Shown: positions 46,881 to 55,769, counted from the stretch's first letter. The stretch is DNA of 64,000 nt from Neisseria dentiae (GCF_014055005.1 NZ_CP059570.1:2666001-2730000), one strand, 5' to 3'. Notes: generated by a model not told the origin, from the sequence alone. Numbers and translations: made by a program.

Positions 46881-46909
46881 AAAGTCTGAAAAAAGTGTTC
46901 AGACGGCCT
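46870..46909. terminator. Inverted uptake-sequence hairpin between thiM and thiD
   Basis: AGGCCGTCTGAAAA and TTCAGACGGCCT flank a 15-base loop and overlap the last codons of thiM. Partial termination between the genes is possible. Confidence 0.6.
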
Positions 46910-46966
46910 TCATTATATCTGCACAATCTTAATCAACGGGAACAGCCACAGAAACAGGAGAACATC

Positions 46967-47773
46967 ATGAACCAGATTGCACAAGTCCTAACCATTGCCG
47001 GCTCGGATTCTGGCGGCGGTGCGGGCATACAGGCCGATTTGAAAACCTTTCAGATGCGCAGCGTGTTCGGTGCCAGCGTGATTACCGCCGTTACCGCACA
47101 GAACACCTTGGGCGTGAGTCATATCCACACGCTGCCGTTGGATTCGATACGCGCACAAATCCGTGCGGTGGCAGAAGATTTTTCGATTTCGGCATGCAAA
47201 ATCGGCATGCTCGGCACGGCTGAAATTACCGAGTGCGTGGCAGAAATGCTGCGCAACAGACCCTTCGGCCGACTGGTGCTCGACCCCGTGATGATTGCCA
47301 AAGGCGGTGCGCCGCTGTTGCAGTCTGATGCGGTTGCCGCCTTAAAACGCAGCCTGCTGCCGCTGGCCGACGTGGTAACGCCCAATCTGCCGGAGGCGGA
47401 AGCATTAACCGGCATCAGCATCAGCAGCGATGCCGATACAGAACGTGCCGCACGCTTATTGCAGGAAGCAGGCGCACAAAACGTGGTGATTAAAGGCGGC
47501 CATAGCGGCCAATCGCAGAGCAGCGTCTGCCGCGATTGGGTGTTTACCCCCGACGCGCATTTTGCCTTGGAAAGCCCGCGTATGCCGACACCGCATACCC
47601 ACGGCACCGGTTGTACTTTCGCTGCCTGCATCACGGCGGAACTGGCCAAAGGGGCGGACATCGAAACCGCCGTCAAGCTGGCGAAGCAATTTATCACCGC
47701 CGCCATCAGCCAACCGCTGAATATCGGGCACGGGCACGGGCCGGTTAACCATTGGGCTTTTCAGACGGCTTGA
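46967..47773 (+). CDS. thiD: Hydroxymethylpyrimidine/phosphomethylpyrimidine kinase
   Basis: 268-residue kinase that makes HMP-diphosphate for thiamine synthesis. LTIAGSDSGGGAGIQADLKTF near residues 8-28 and THGTGCTFAACITAELAKG near 212-230 (catalytic Cys in GTGCTF) are family hallmarks. Start MNQIAQVL follows AACAGGAGAA. The C-terminus WAFQTA is encoded by an uptake sequence (TTTTCAGACGGCTTGA), so the repeat provides the stop. It pairs with thiM behind the TPP riboswitch for salvage of thiamine precursors. Confidence 0.95.
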   Translation: MNQIAQVLTIAGSDSGGGAGIQADLKTFQMRSVFGASVITAVTAQNTLGVSHIHTLPLDSIRAQIRAVAEDFSISACKIGMLGTAEITECVAEMLRNRPFGRLVLDPVMIAKGGAPLLQSDAVAALKRSLLPLADVVTPNLPEAEALTGISISSDADTERAARLLQEAGAQNVVIKGGHSGQSQSSVCRDWVFTPDAHFALESPRMPTPHTHGTGCTFAACITAELAKGADIETAVKLAKQFITAAISQPLNIGHGHGPVNHWAFQTA

Positions 47774-47807
47774 ATTTCCGGCCGACAAGCATTGCTGATG
47801 TGTGGCT

Positions 47808-47868
47808 ATAGTGGATTAAATCACTTCGAAACCAGGAAGCAAGCTAGCAGTACGGAGTCGATTCTGTT
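47808..47868. mobile_element. Truncated Correia element
   Basis: TATAGTGGATTAAATCACTTCGAAACCAGGAAGCAAGC matches the left half of the Correia copy at 19563-19668, then CAGTACGGAG; no right end follows. It abuts the IS5-family remnant. Confidence 0.75.
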
Positions 47869-47958
47869 GCCGGTTTGATGGCTTACAAACAAAATCTTTT
47901 TTCGAAATAGATGTCGTCATCATAATCCACAAGGCATGAGATTATCCTGCCATCACTC

Positions 47959-48565
47959 ATGAAACAACCTGCCCACCGTTGCCACGACCTCATCGACCGT
48001 CACTGGCGCTTTATCGAAGCCCGCCTGCTCGGATGCAAGGCAGCCGGGGCGGTCAAGCAGTAGATAACAGGCGATTCATCAATACCATTTTCTGGATACT
48101 GCGTACCGGCGCACACTGGCGGAACCTGCCGCTCGATTACGGCGGCTGGATCAACATCCACCATCGCTTCATCTGTTGGTACAACAAAGGCATTTGGACG
48201 AAACTGGTGCTCATCCTTTCGGGAGAACAAAGATATGAAGTGATTGATGCCACTCATATCTAAAGTTCATCTCCATACGACGGGAGTCACAGGCGGCAAT
48301 GAAGGCATGGGCCTCATAAAAAGGGGGGGGGGCTGAATACCAAGCTGTATTTAGCGGTGGACGTCCATGGGGTGCCGGTAAAATTCGTGTTAAGCGAAGG
48401 CGGTGCGGCAGATTGTCTGTTTGTCGAAACGCTGACTGCGATACGGCCGCCGACTGTACCGTTACTGTCACTTGGTAGAAAACCGCTTTTTTGGATTTTA
48501 AACGTTGGCGGAGCATTGCTACACATTATGCGAAGAGATTGGCTTCATTTGCTGTGGAAATAGAA
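47959..48565 (+). pseudogene. IS5-family transposase remnant
   Basis: Pieces of one transposase are spread over different frames: MKQPAHRCHDLIDRHWRFIE (in frame from 47959, stop at 48061), then RRFINTIFWILRTGAHWRNLPLDYGGW to VIDATHI (stop near 48261), then KVHLHTTGVTGGNEG after a one-base shift, then LNTKLYLAVDVHGVPVKFV and finally ENRFLDFKRW/RSIATHYAKR. The DDE-type IS5 layout is recognisable but broken by at least three frameshifts and a ten-G run at 48323-48332. Terminal inverted repeats were not found. It is dead and accounts for most of the 838-base gap before folD. Confidence 0.82.
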
Positions 48566-48611
48566 ATTCGGATCATTTTCAAGCGGCAACCGTTTCCGTT
48601 TTGCCAAGGTT

Positions 48612-49469
48612 TCAAGCCTTGTCGTGCAGTTCGGCTGCATGGAGCGTGTTTTCCAGCAACGTGGCAATCGTCATCGGGCCGACGCCGCCGGGCACGGGCG
48701 TAACCATCGAGGCGCGCTCTTTGGCCACATCGAATTCCACATCGCCGCACAATTTGCCGTTATCCAAACGGTTGATGCCCACATCGATAACCACCGCACC
48801 GGGTTTGATCCATTCGCCTTTCACGAAGTTCGGAATGCCCACGCCGGCCACCACGATATCGGCGGCGGCCACTTCGTCGGCAAGGTTTTGGGTTTTGCTG
48901 TGGCAGATGGTTACGGTGGCGCGCGCCAGCAGAAGCTCCAGCATTTGCGGGCGACCCACGATATTCGATGCGCCCACCACCACGGCTTTTTTACCTTCGG
49001 GGTTGATGCCGTAGGCTTCGAGCAGGGTCATCACGCCTTTGGGGGTGCAGGGGCGCATCAGCGGCATTTTTACCACCAGGCGGCCAACGTTGTAGGGATG
49101 GAAGCCGTCCACGTCTTTATGGGGCAGAATGCGCTCGAGCACGGCTTGGCTGTCGATTTGCTTGGGCAGCGGCAGCTGCACCAAAATGCCGTCCACATCG
49201 GGGTTGGCGTTCAAACTGTCAACCAATTGCAATAAGTCTTCCTGCGAAGTTTCTGCCGGCAGCTCGTAAGAGAGCGATTTGAAGCCCACTTTTTCACACG
49301 CCAGTTTTTTGTTGCGCACATAAACCGCGCTGGCCGGGTCGTCGCCAACCAGCACCACGGCCAGGCAGGGCGTGCGCAAACCGGCGGCGCGGCGCGCGGC
49401 GGTTTCTTGGGCGACTTTTTCTAAACGTTGCTGGGAAATTTCTTTGCCGTTAATCAGTTGGGCAGTCAT
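48612..49469 (-). CDS. folD: Methylenetetrahydrofolate dehydrogenase/cyclohydrolase
   Basis: 285-residue bifunctional enzyme that interconverts 5,10-methylene- and 10-formyl-tetrahydrofolate using NADP. VYVRNKKLACEKVGF near residues 49-63 contains the catalytic Lys; DGILVQLPLPKQ near 98 and PCTPKGVMTLLEAYG near 140 are the other signatures, and GVGPMTIATLLENT closes the protein. Single gene on the minus strand. Confidence 0.96.
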   Translation of the reverse strand: MTAQLINGKEISQQRLEKVAQETAARRAAGLRTPCLAVVLVGDDPASAVYVRNKKLACEKVGFKSLSYELPAETSQEDLLQLVDSLNANPDVDGILVQLPLPKQIDSQAVLERILPHKDVDGFHPYNVGRLVVKMPLMRPCTPKGVMTLLEAYGINPEGKKAVVVGASNIVGRPQMLELLLARATVTICHSKTQNLADEVAAADIVVAGVGIPNFVKGEWIKPGAVVIDVGINRLDNGKLCGDVEFDVAKERASMVTPVPGGVGPMTIATLLENTLHAAELHDKA

Positions 49470-49648
49470 GACGGAGGTATCCTTTGCTGGCAGGGAATGG
49501 GTGAAGAGCGCGGATTATCGCATTTTCGGCGCAGGTTTTCACTTGTTTTCTGAAGTTTTTGCCGGTCGGCGGCACGGCTAAGCGTCCTAAATCATAAAGC
49601 AAATGAAACAGATAGCATAAGCGTAAAGCTTTTTGCCGGCGGCAGGGC

Positions 49649-49677
49649 TTGACGTTTGCCGTGCCTCTCGGTATAGT
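49649..49677 (+). promoter_or_regulatory. Promoter of the tRNA cluster
   Basis: TTGACG (49649-49654), 17-base spacer, TATAGT (49672-49677), 13 bases before the first tRNA gene: an almost ideal stable-RNA promoter. Confidence 0.88.
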
Positions 49678-49690
49678 TCGTCTTTCTCGT

Positions 49691-49768
49691 CGGGGCGTAG
49701 CGCAGTCTGGTTAGCGCACCTGTTTTGGGAACAGGGGGTCGTGAGTTCGAATCCCACCGCCCCGACCA
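49691..49768 (+). tRNA. tRNA-Pro (anticodon TGG)
   Basis: CGGGGCG acceptor pairs with CGCCCCG; anticodon loop TTTGGGA gives TGG; T-arm GTTCGAATC; CCA is encoded. First of three tRNAs transcribed together. Confidence 0.95.
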
Positions 49769-49811
49769 GGTCCCGAAACAAACAAGCCCGATAAGGCGCG
49801 AACACCGCAAC

Positions 49812-49888
49812 GCGCCCGTAGCTCAACCGGATAGAGCACCCGCCTTCTAAGCGGGCGGTTACAGGTTCGATTCCTGTCGGGCGTGCCA
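49812..49888 (+). tRNA. tRNA-Arg (anticodon TCT)
   Basis: GCGCCCG acceptor pairs with CGGGCGT (one G-U); anticodon stem CCCGC/GCGGG encloses CTTCTAA, anticodon TCT; T-loop GTTCGATTC; encoded CCA. Confidence 0.95.
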
Positions 49889-49909
49889 GAACAGACAAGT
49901 TTTCTTGCG

Positions 49910-49985
49910 GTGGCTGTAGCTCAGTTGGTAGAGCCCCGGATTGTGATTCCGGTTGTCGTGGGTTCGAGCCCCATCAGCCACCCCA
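49910..49985 (+). tRNA. tRNA-His (anticodon GTG)
   Basis: GTGGCTG acceptor pairs with CAGCCAC; anticodon stem CCGGA/TCCGG with loop TTGTGAT gives GTG; T-loop GTTCGAGCC; encoded CCA. The preceding G can supply the His-specific -1 residue, and the discriminator is C. Confidence 0.95.
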
Positions 49986-49992
49986 AATCCCG

Positions 49993-50028
49993 AAACCCGT
50001 GTATGAACGCATACACGGGTTTTCTTTT
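49993..50028 (+). terminator. Terminator of the tRNA cluster
   Basis: AAACCCGTGTATG - aacg - CATACACGGGTTTTCTTTT, a 12-bp stem with a T-rich tail. Confidence 0.92.
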
Positions 50029-50164
50029 GTATTCCTGCTTTTCAGACGGCCTAAACGGCTTGCAAAGGCCTCAGGCCGTCTGAAAATGCCGTTGTGTGCC
50101 CGCTTTCCCAAAACGCGCCGCTTCGGTATCATTTGGGCATCTTAAATCCTTTTCAGAAAGCCGC

Positions 50165-50677
50165 ATGATGAGCAACTGGCCTTTGCCTGCTTTTGAACAC
50201 AAAATCTGCCCGCCCGAAGAGTTGGCTGCGCGCATCGCCGGGCTGCCGCGCCCGCTGGTGTTTACCAACGGCTGTTTCGATATCCTGCACCGAGGCCATG
50301 TCACTTATCTGGCGCAGGCGCGGGAAACGGGGGCGGCGCTGGTGTTGGCGCTGAATACCGATGCTTCGGTCAGGCGGCAGGGGAAAGGCAGCGACCGTCC
50401 GATTAACGCGCTCGAAAACCGTGCCGCCGTGGCCGCCGCATTGGCCTGTGTGGACGTGGTTACCTGGTTCGACGACGATACGCCCGCCGCATTGATAGAG
50501 GCCGTCAAGCCCGATATTCTGGTTAAAGGCGGCGACTGGCCGGTGGAAAAAATCGTGGGTGCGACGGAAACGCTCGCGCGCGGCGGCAAGGTGTATTCGA
50601 TTCCGTTTCTGCACCAAACGTCCACCACCCAAACGCTGGCGAAAATCCGCGCCGCAGAGGGGGCGGGGCAGAAATGA
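50165..50677 (+). CDS. rfaE2: D-glycero-beta-D-manno-heptose 1-phosphate adenylyltransferase
   Basis: 170-residue nucleotidyltransferase that forms ADP-heptose for the lipooligosaccharide inner core. It is the separate C-terminal-domain version of HldE (RfaE domain II). VFTNGCFDILHRGHVTYL near residues 32-49 contains the HxGH nucleotide-binding motif, and GRS/TSTTQTLAKI is at the C-terminal end. The alternative start one codon later is equally possible. It overlaps birA/coaX by four bases (ATGA). Confidence 0.93.
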   Translation: MMSNWPLPAFEHKICPPEELAARIAGLPRPLVFTNGCFDILHRGHVTYLAQARETGAALVLALNTDASVRRQGKGSDRPINALENRAAVAAALACVDVVTWFDDDTPAALIEAVKPDILVKGGDWPVEKIVGATETLARGGKVYSIPFLHQTSTTQTLAKIRAAEGAGQK

Positions 50678-52422
50678 TGCCGCTCAAACCGCAGCATTGG
50701 AAGCTGCTTGCCGCACTTTCAGACGGCCTGCCGCAACATGTTTCGGCGTTGGGTTTGGCCGCCGGTGTGAGGCCGCAGCAGATTAACGGATTGTGGCAGC
50801 AGATGCCGCCCCATATCCGCGGCCTGCTGCGCCAGCACGACGGCCAATGGCGGCTGGTGCGCCCGCTGGCGGTGTTCAACGAAGAACAGTTGCGGCAAAT
50901 CGGTGCGCAACACGGTTTTCAGACGGCCTTGTATCACGAATGCACATCCAGCAACGATATTGTTTTAGAAGCCGCCAAAGCCTCGCCGCAGCAAGCTCAC
51001 GGCTTGCTGGTATTGGCGCACAGCCAGAGCAAAGGGCGCGGCAGGCAGGGCAAAGTGTGGCAAAACCGTTTGGGCGAATGCCTGATGTTCAGCTTCGGCA
51101 GTGTGTTTGAGCAAGCACAGCACGAATTAGGCGCGCTCGCCCCTGTTGTGGCTTTGGCCTGCCATACCGCTTTAACCAAGCTCGGCGTGCCCGCGCAAAT
51201 CAAATGGCCGAACGATTTGGTGGTGGGGCGGAACAAGCTCGGCGGCATCTTGATCGAAACCGTGCGCAGCGGCGGCAAAACCGTTGCCGTGATAGGCATA
51301 GGCATCAATTTCGTGCTGCCCAAAGAAGTGGAAGATGCCGTTTCGGTGCAGGCGGCGGTTTCCGCCGGCGCACAGCCTGTGAGTGCCGCCGCGTTGCTGT
51401 CTGCCTTGCTGGGCGAACTCGAAACCGTGCTCGGCCGTTACAGGCAGCACGGGTTCGCCCCGTTTCTGGCGGCATATCAGGCCGCCAACCGCGACCACAA
51501 CCGCCCCGTGCGCCTGCTGCAAAACGGCGAAACCGTTTATGAAGGTGTGGCGGCAGGCATTACCGAGCAGGGCGCTTTGCGGCTGCAAACCGAAAGCGGC
51601 GAGCGTATCGTGGTGAGCGGCGAAATCAGCCTGCGCCCCGGCGACAACCCGCTCCCCGTTCAGACGGCCGCAACAGAAAAATACCTGCTGCTCGACGGTG
51701 GTAACAGCCAGTTGAAATGGGCATGGGTGGAAAACGGCAGCATCGTTCACACCGGCCGCGCACCCTACCGCGATTTGGCTCTGCTCGGCACAGAATGGCA
51801 GGAGCGCGGCGGAAGTGATGTGCGCATCGTCGGCAGCGCCGTGTGCGGCGAAACCAAAAAAGCCCAAGCCGCCGCGCAATTGCCGCAACCGGTCGAGTGG
51901 CTGTCTTCCATGCCGCAGGCGTTGGGCATACGCAACCATTACCGCAATCACACCGAGCACGGTGCCGACCGCTGGTTTAACGCGCTGGGCAGCCGCCGTT
52001 TCACACAAAACGCCTGTGTCGTGGTCAGCTGCGGCACCGCCGTAACGGTGGACGCACTCACCGACGACAACCACTATCTCGGCGGCACCATCATGCCGGG
52101 CTTCCACTTGATGAAAGAAGCCATGGCTGCGAAAACCGCCAACCTCAACCGCCCGATAGGGCGCGTGTATCCCTTTCCTACCACCACCGCCAACGCGCTG
52201 GCCAGCGGCATGATGGACGCCGTCTGCGGGTCGGTATTGCTGATGCACGCGCGGCTGCGCGAAAAAGTGGGCGCAGGCAAACCCGTCGATCTGATTATCA
52301 CGGGCGGCGGCGCGCCCAAAGTAGTGCAGGCTTTGCCAGTGTCATTTGTTTTGGACAATACTGTTAAAATTGTAGATAATCTCGTTATTTACGGCTTACT
52401 TAACTGGATACAACAACAATGA
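50674..52422 (+). CDS. birA/coaX: BirA - CoaX fusion: biotin protein ligase / type III pantothenate kinase
   Basis: 582-residue bifunctional protein. Residues 1-65 form a short winged-helix-like N-terminus; about 75-325 is biotin-protein ligase with SKGRGRQGKVW near 110-120, IKWPNDLVVGRNKLGGIL near 170 and a C-terminal SH3-like cap. From about 338 (LLLDGGNSQLKWAWV) the CoaX domain begins, with EHGADRW near 430, SCGTAVTVD near 450 and TGGGAPKV near 544; type III kinases resist feedback by CoA and need a monovalent cation. It thus makes two cofactors' enzymes in one chain. The fusion is known in Neisseria. Confidence 0.93.
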   Translation: MMPLKPQHWKLLAALSDGLPQHVSALGLAAGVRPQQINGLWQQMPPHIRGLLRQHDGQWRLVRPLAVFNEEQLRQIGAQHGFQTALYHECTSSNDIVLEAAKASPQQAHGLLVLAHSQSKGRGRQGKVWQNRLGECLMFSFGSVFEQAQHELGALAPVVALACHTALTKLGVPAQIKWPNDLVVGRNKLGGILIETVRSGGKTVAVIGIGINFVLPKEVEDAVSVQAAVSAGAQPVSAAALLSALLGELETVLGRYRQHGFAPFLAAYQAANRDHNRPVRLLQNGETVYEGVAAGITEQGALRLQTESGERIVVSGEISLRPGDNPLPVQTAATEKYLLLDGGNSQLKWAWVENGSIVHTGRAPYRDLALLGTEWQERGGSDVRIVGSAVCGETKKAQAAAQLPQPVEWLSSMPQALGIRNHYRNHTEHGADRWFNALGSRRFTQNACVVVSCGTAVTVDALTDDNHYLGGTIMPGFHLMKEAMAAKTANLNRPIGRVYPFPTTTANALASGMMDAVCGSVLLMHARLREKVGAGKPVDLIITGGGAPKVVQALPVSFVLDNTVKIVDNLVIYGLLNWIQQQ

Positions 52423-53321
52423 AATGGCTATTTGCCGTGCTGGTGGCGTTAAACATCATCGTTTTTGGAGGAATGGTTGCCAGCCGCGTCGCAGAAAAAC
52501 AAAGAAATGCCTCCGTGCCCGCGCAGAGTGTGGGCGTTCCGCAACAACAACAGCTGCCGGCGGCTCCGGTAGAAATTTTACGCCCGGCAGAGGTTTCCAC
52601 GCCCGAATGGGTTGCCGTGCCGCCGCCGGTTGCCGCCGCTTCGGCCGCTTCCGAACCCGAAAGCGAAGAAGCACGTTTGGCACGGGAGAAGGCGGAGCAG
52701 GAAGCCAAAGAAAAAGAGGCTAAAGAGCTGGAGGAAAAAGCCCGGAAAGAGCGCGAAGAAAAGGCCAAGCGTGAGCAGTTGGAAAAAGAAAAAGCCAAAC
52801 GCGAACAGGAGCAAAAAGCCGCCGAAGCCAAAAAAGAAAGCAGCCAATGCATCTCTTCCGCATCGGTAACGCTTAACGAAGACGATTACCACCGCATCAA
52901 AGGGTTGTTGCGCCAGTGGCCGCACGCCGCTTCGCGCACGGTTGAAAAACGCAATGCTTCCGGCGAGGCCGGCCAAGTGCAGAAAACCTACCGCGTGCTG
53001 GTTTCGGCAGACGGCGATGCCGCAGCCATGCTCGAAAGCCTGGCAGCCAAAGGATTCAGCGGCAGTATTTACGAAGGCAGCATCAGCGTGGGCGTTACCG
53101 GCAGCCGTTCCGCCGCCCAAGTGCTGATTTCGCGCCTGGCGACCGCAGGTTTCGGCGGCACCCGTATTCACGAGCAGGAAGAGCGCAGCGCTTCTTCAGG
53201 GGGCAGCCTGAGCGTGGCCAAAATGCAGGTAACGTTTATGGATGTGGACGATAAATCGGCGCAGGAAATCCAAAAGGTGGTTTCACGCTACGGCAAACTG
53301 AACCGCAGGGCGTGCAGATAA
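52419..53321 (+). CDS. Membrane-anchored SPOR-like protein
   Basis: 300-residue bitopic protein: a short N-terminal membrane anchor (residues 4-22), a proline-rich stretch, then a highly charged Glu/Lys/Arg segment (about 85-140, predicted coiled coil), and a C-terminal globular part (about 150-300) with YRVLVSADGDAAAMLESLAAKGF, resembling a SPOR fold that binds denuded peptidoglycan at division sites. It starts within the coaX stop (ATGA), so it is translationally coupled. The SPOR assignment is by topology and partial motif, not certain. Confidence 0.68.
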   Translation: MKWLFAVLVALNIIVFGGMVASRVAEKQRNASVPAQSVGVPQQQQLPAAPVEILRPAEVSTPEWVAVPPPVAAASAASEPESEEARLAREKAEQEAKEKEAKELEEKARKEREEKAKREQLEKEKAKREQEQKAAEAKKESSQCISSASVTLNEDDYHRIKGLLRQWPHAASRTVEKRNASGEAGQVQKTYRVLVSADGDAAAMLESLAAKGFSGSIYEGSISVGVTGSRSAAQVLISRLATAGFGGTRIHEQEERSASSGGSLSVAKMQVTFMDVDDKSAQEIQKVVSRYGKLNRRACR

Positions 53322-53350
53322 GGAAACGGGTGTTTTGCCCGGCGGCAAAA

Positions 53351-53377
53351 ATACCCGGGTGTTGCCCGGGTATTTTT
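53351..53377 (+). terminator. Terminator after the SPOR-like gene
   Basis: ATACCCGGG - tgttg - CCCGGGTATTTTTT, a 9-bp GC-rich stem with T tail. The following 210 bases hold a partial GGGCATTACG palindromic repeat and an uptake pair. Confidence 0.9.
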
Positions 53378-53521
53378 TACGGCGTTTGTTACGAAAAACG
53401 GGCGGAAACCCTTGCAAAACCCGTTCTGGCCGTCTGAAATACCCAACCGCCGTCATGCTCTGATTAAGCCCGGGCATTACGCAAATGTTTTCAAGGATGA
53501 TATGGATTTTGCAAAAACCGC

Positions 53522-53552
53522 AAGCCGTCTGAAAAAAGTTTTCAGACGGCCT
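53522..53552. terminator. Inverted uptake-sequence hairpin downstream of zupT
   Basis: AAGCCGTCTGAAAAAAG - TTTTCAGACGGCCT, 35 bases past the end of the leftward zupT gene. Confidence 0.75.
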
Positions 53553-53586
53553 GTTTTTCAATCCACCAAAAGCAGCGGGTGCGTGC

Positions 53587-54396
53587 CTACCAATTGAACA
53601 ATACCAAACTCAAGGCAATCACCGCCATGCCCGAAGTCAGGCCGTATACCGTTTCGTGGCCGTCTGAATAACGTTTGGCGGCCGGCAGCAGCTCGTCCAA
53701 CGCCAAAAACACCATCACGCCGGCGATCAGGCCGAAGATGGCACCGAATACGGCATCAGAAAGAAAAGGCTTCAGCACAAAATAACCCAGCAAAGCTCCC
53801 AGCGGTTCGGCCAAGCCCGAAACCAGGCAGGCGGCAACCGTTAAGGCTTTGTTGCGGGTGGCGAAATAAACCGGTGCGGCTATCGAGATGCCTTCGGGAA
53901 TATTGTGGACGGCAATCGCCAATGCCAGCGGCGTGCCCACGGCAGGGTTTTCCAGCGTGGCGAAAAAAGTGGCCAACCCTTCGGGAAAATTGTGGGCGGT
54001 GATGGCGAATGCCGTCATCAAACCCACCCGGGCGATGTGGTGGCGCGATTTTTCGTGAAATTCGGGGTCGTGTGCATCTAGGGTGTCGTGCGGGTTGGGT
54101 ACCAAACGGTCGATTAAGGCAACCGCCCCCAACCCCGCCAAAAAAGCGAAAGTGGCGGCGGCAAAGCCTATGCTTTGCCCGTAGGTCGCGGTAAAAGCCT
54201 GTTGTGATTTGGAAAATATTTCGGTGAGCGACACGTAAACCATCGCACCGCCCGCAAACGCCAACCCAAACGAGAGCATACGCGGGTTGGGTGTTTTCGA
54301 TAAAAACACCAACACGCTGCCCAGCACCGTCGCCAGCCCGGCGGCCAAGGTGATGCCGAACGCCACCGTTAGATTTTGCAGGGTAACCGCAATCAT
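53587..54396 (-). CDS. zupT: ZIP-family zinc transporter
   Basis: 269-residue inner-membrane protein with eight predicted helices. The two metal-site motifs are HNFPEG (His135, Glu139) and HNIPEG (His164, Glu168), separated by a short loop as in ZupT. The family imports Zn2+ and other divalent metals. A His/Asp-rich cytoplasmic loop (DTLDAHDPEFHEKSRHH, about 104-120) may bind metal. Single gene; a palindrome just upstream could be its operator. Confidence 0.92.
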   Translation of the reverse strand: MIAVTLQNLTVAFGITLAAGLATVLGSVLVFLSKTPNPRMLSFGLAFAGGAMVYVSLTEIFSKSQQAFTATYGQSIGFAAATFAFLAGLGAVALIDRLVPNPHDTLDAHDPEFHEKSRHHIARVGLMTAFAITAHNFPEGLATFFATLENPAVGTPLALAIAVHNIPEGISIAAPVYFATRNKALTVAACLVSGLAEPLGALLGYFVLKPFLSDAVFGAIFGLIAGVMVFLALDELLPAAKRYSDGHETVYGLTSGMAVIALSLVLFNW

Positions 54397-54445
54397 CGCA
54401 TCGACTCTGACTATAAAAAAGCAAGCCTACCATTTTTCACCAAAA

Positions 54446-54458
54446 GAGAATAGTTCTC
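54446..54458. promoter_or_regulatory. Perfect 13-bp palindrome upstream of zupT
   Basis: GAGAATAGTTCTC, 50 bases upstream of the zupT start codon, in an otherwise AT-rich stretch. The position fits an operator for a metal-responsive or other repressor, but it does not closely match the known Zur or Fur consensus. Confidence 0.4.
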
Positions 54459-54527
54459 AAACGGAAATTTCTGCAAGAATGGGCTAAAATAGCAGGCCGC
54501 CCCATTGATTCTGATTAAGGAAACAAA

Positions 54528-55508
54528 ATGCCCCTGCCCGTTATTGCCGTTACATCCGGAGAACCCTCAGGTATCGGCCCCGATATCTGCCTCGACCTGC
54601 CCGCCGCCGAGCTGCCCTGCCGCTTAGTGGTGCTGGGCGATAAAACCCTGTTGCAGGCGCGTGCCGACCAATTGGGCAAAGCCGTTGTTTTGCAAGATTT
54701 CAACCCGGCAGCCGGGCAGCAGGAAGGTGTGTTGGAGGTGCTGCATATTCCTTTGAAAGCCCCGTGCGAAGCAGGCCGTCTGAACGTTGAAAACGCCGCT
54801 TATGTGCTCGAACTGCTCGATACCGCCTACAACGGCATTCAAAACGGCACATTCGCCGCCATGGTAACCGCGCCGCTGCACAAAGGCATCATCAATGATG
54901 CCGGCGTGCCTTTTTCAGGCCACACCGAATATCTGGCCGAAAAAAGCGGTACGGGGCAGGTGGCGATGATGCTGGCGGGCGGCGGTTTGCGTGTGGCGCT
55001 GGCCACCACCCATCTGCCGTTGAAAGACGTGGCCGCCGCCATCACCCGGCCGCAGCTCGAATCGGTGGCGCAAATCGTACACCGCGATCTGCAAAAAAAA
55101 TTCGGCATCGCCGCACCGCGCATTTTGGTGGCGGGGCTGAACCCCCACGCGGGAGAGGGCGGCCATCTCGGGCATGAAGAAATCGACATCATCGCCCCCG
55201 CGCTGAACAACCTGCGCGCGCAAGGCATAGATGTGCGCGGCCCTTATCCCGCCGATACCCTGTTCCAGCCGTTTATGCTGAAAGACGCCGATGCCGTGTT
55301 AACCATGTATCACGATCAGGGCCTGCCCGTGTTGAAATACGCCAGCTTCGGCAAAGGCGTAAACATTACGCTGGGCCTGCCGTTCGTACGCACATCGGTC
55401 GATCACGGCACCGCACTCGATTTGGCGGGTACAGGCAAAGCCGATTCAGGCAGCCTGATGGTGGCGGTGGACACCGCGCTGGAAATGGCGCACCATAACA
55501 ACCGTTGA
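54528..55508 (+). CDS. pdxA: 4-hydroxythreonine-4-phosphate dehydrogenase
   Basis: 326-residue NAD-dependent enzyme of the DXP-dependent pyridoxal phosphate pathway; its partner substrate comes from dxs, also in this window. VTSGEPSGIGPDI near residues 8-20, the metal-site HTEYLAE near 134 and GLNPHAGEGGHLG near 201 are family motifs, and the C-terminal GTALDLAGTGKADSGSL is intact. It starts after AAGGAAAC, and a small gene follows after 18 bases. Confidence 0.96.
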   Translation: MPLPVIAVTSGEPSGIGPDICLDLPAAELPCRLVVLGDKTLLQARADQLGKAVVLQDFNPAAGQQEGVLEVLHIPLKAPCEAGRLNVENAAYVLELLDTAYNGIQNGTFAAMVTAPLHKGIINDAGVPFSGHTEYLAEKSGTGQVAMMLAGGGLRVALATTHLPLKDVAAAITRPQLESVAQIVHRDLQKKFGIAAPRILVAGLNPHAGEGGHLGHEEIDIIAPALNNLRAQGIDVRGPYPADTLFQPFMLKDADAVLTMYHDQGLPVLKYASFGKGVNITLGLPFVRTSVDHGTALDLAGTGKADSGSLMVAVDTALEMAHHNNR

Positions 55509-55526
55509 ATCTGAAAGGGCAACCTC

Positions 55527-55769
55527 ATGACAGCAAACGGAAAACCCCCTGCCGACACGGGCAAAATCAAACCCCAGCCTTACGAGAGCTTTGAAGAGAT
55601 TGAGCGCAAACGCGAAGAAGAAGCGCTGGCCGTCAACCCGCCGTTGAGCGAACGGCAGAAAGCCGTCGTGCGCGAACAGTCGGGCATCAACCCGATAGAG
55701 CAAACCGTGAACGATGCGTTAAAAGATGCCGGCGAAGTGCCGGAAACCGAACGCAGGCCGGAAAAATAA
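55527..55769 (+). CDS. Hypothetical 80-residue hydrophilic protein
   Basis: 80 residues, very charged (Glu/Lys/Arg plus Pro), beginning MTANGKPPADTGKIKPQPYE and containing EEIERKREEEALAVNPPLSERQKAVVREQ. No signal peptide, membrane helix or known motif was recognised. It lies 18 bases after pdxA, with GAAAGGGCAACC upstream, so it is probably co-transcribed. Codon use is like its neighbours, supporting a real gene, but function is unknown. Confidence 0.65.
   Translation: MTANGKPPADTGKIKPQPYESFEEIERKREEEALAVNPPLSERQKAVVREQSGINPIEQTVNDALKDAGEVPETERRPEK

Noticed and set aside
48323..48332. Ten-G tract as a phase-variable switch
   Set aside because: It lies inside a transposase pseudogene with several other frameshifts, so slippage would not restore a product.
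47900..48600. Intact insertion sequence
   Set aside because: Transposase fragments are in different frames and no terminal inverted repeats were found.
51172..52248. 358-codon reverse frame opposite birA/coaX
   Set aside because: Antisense shadow; no plausible ribosome-binding site and no domain.
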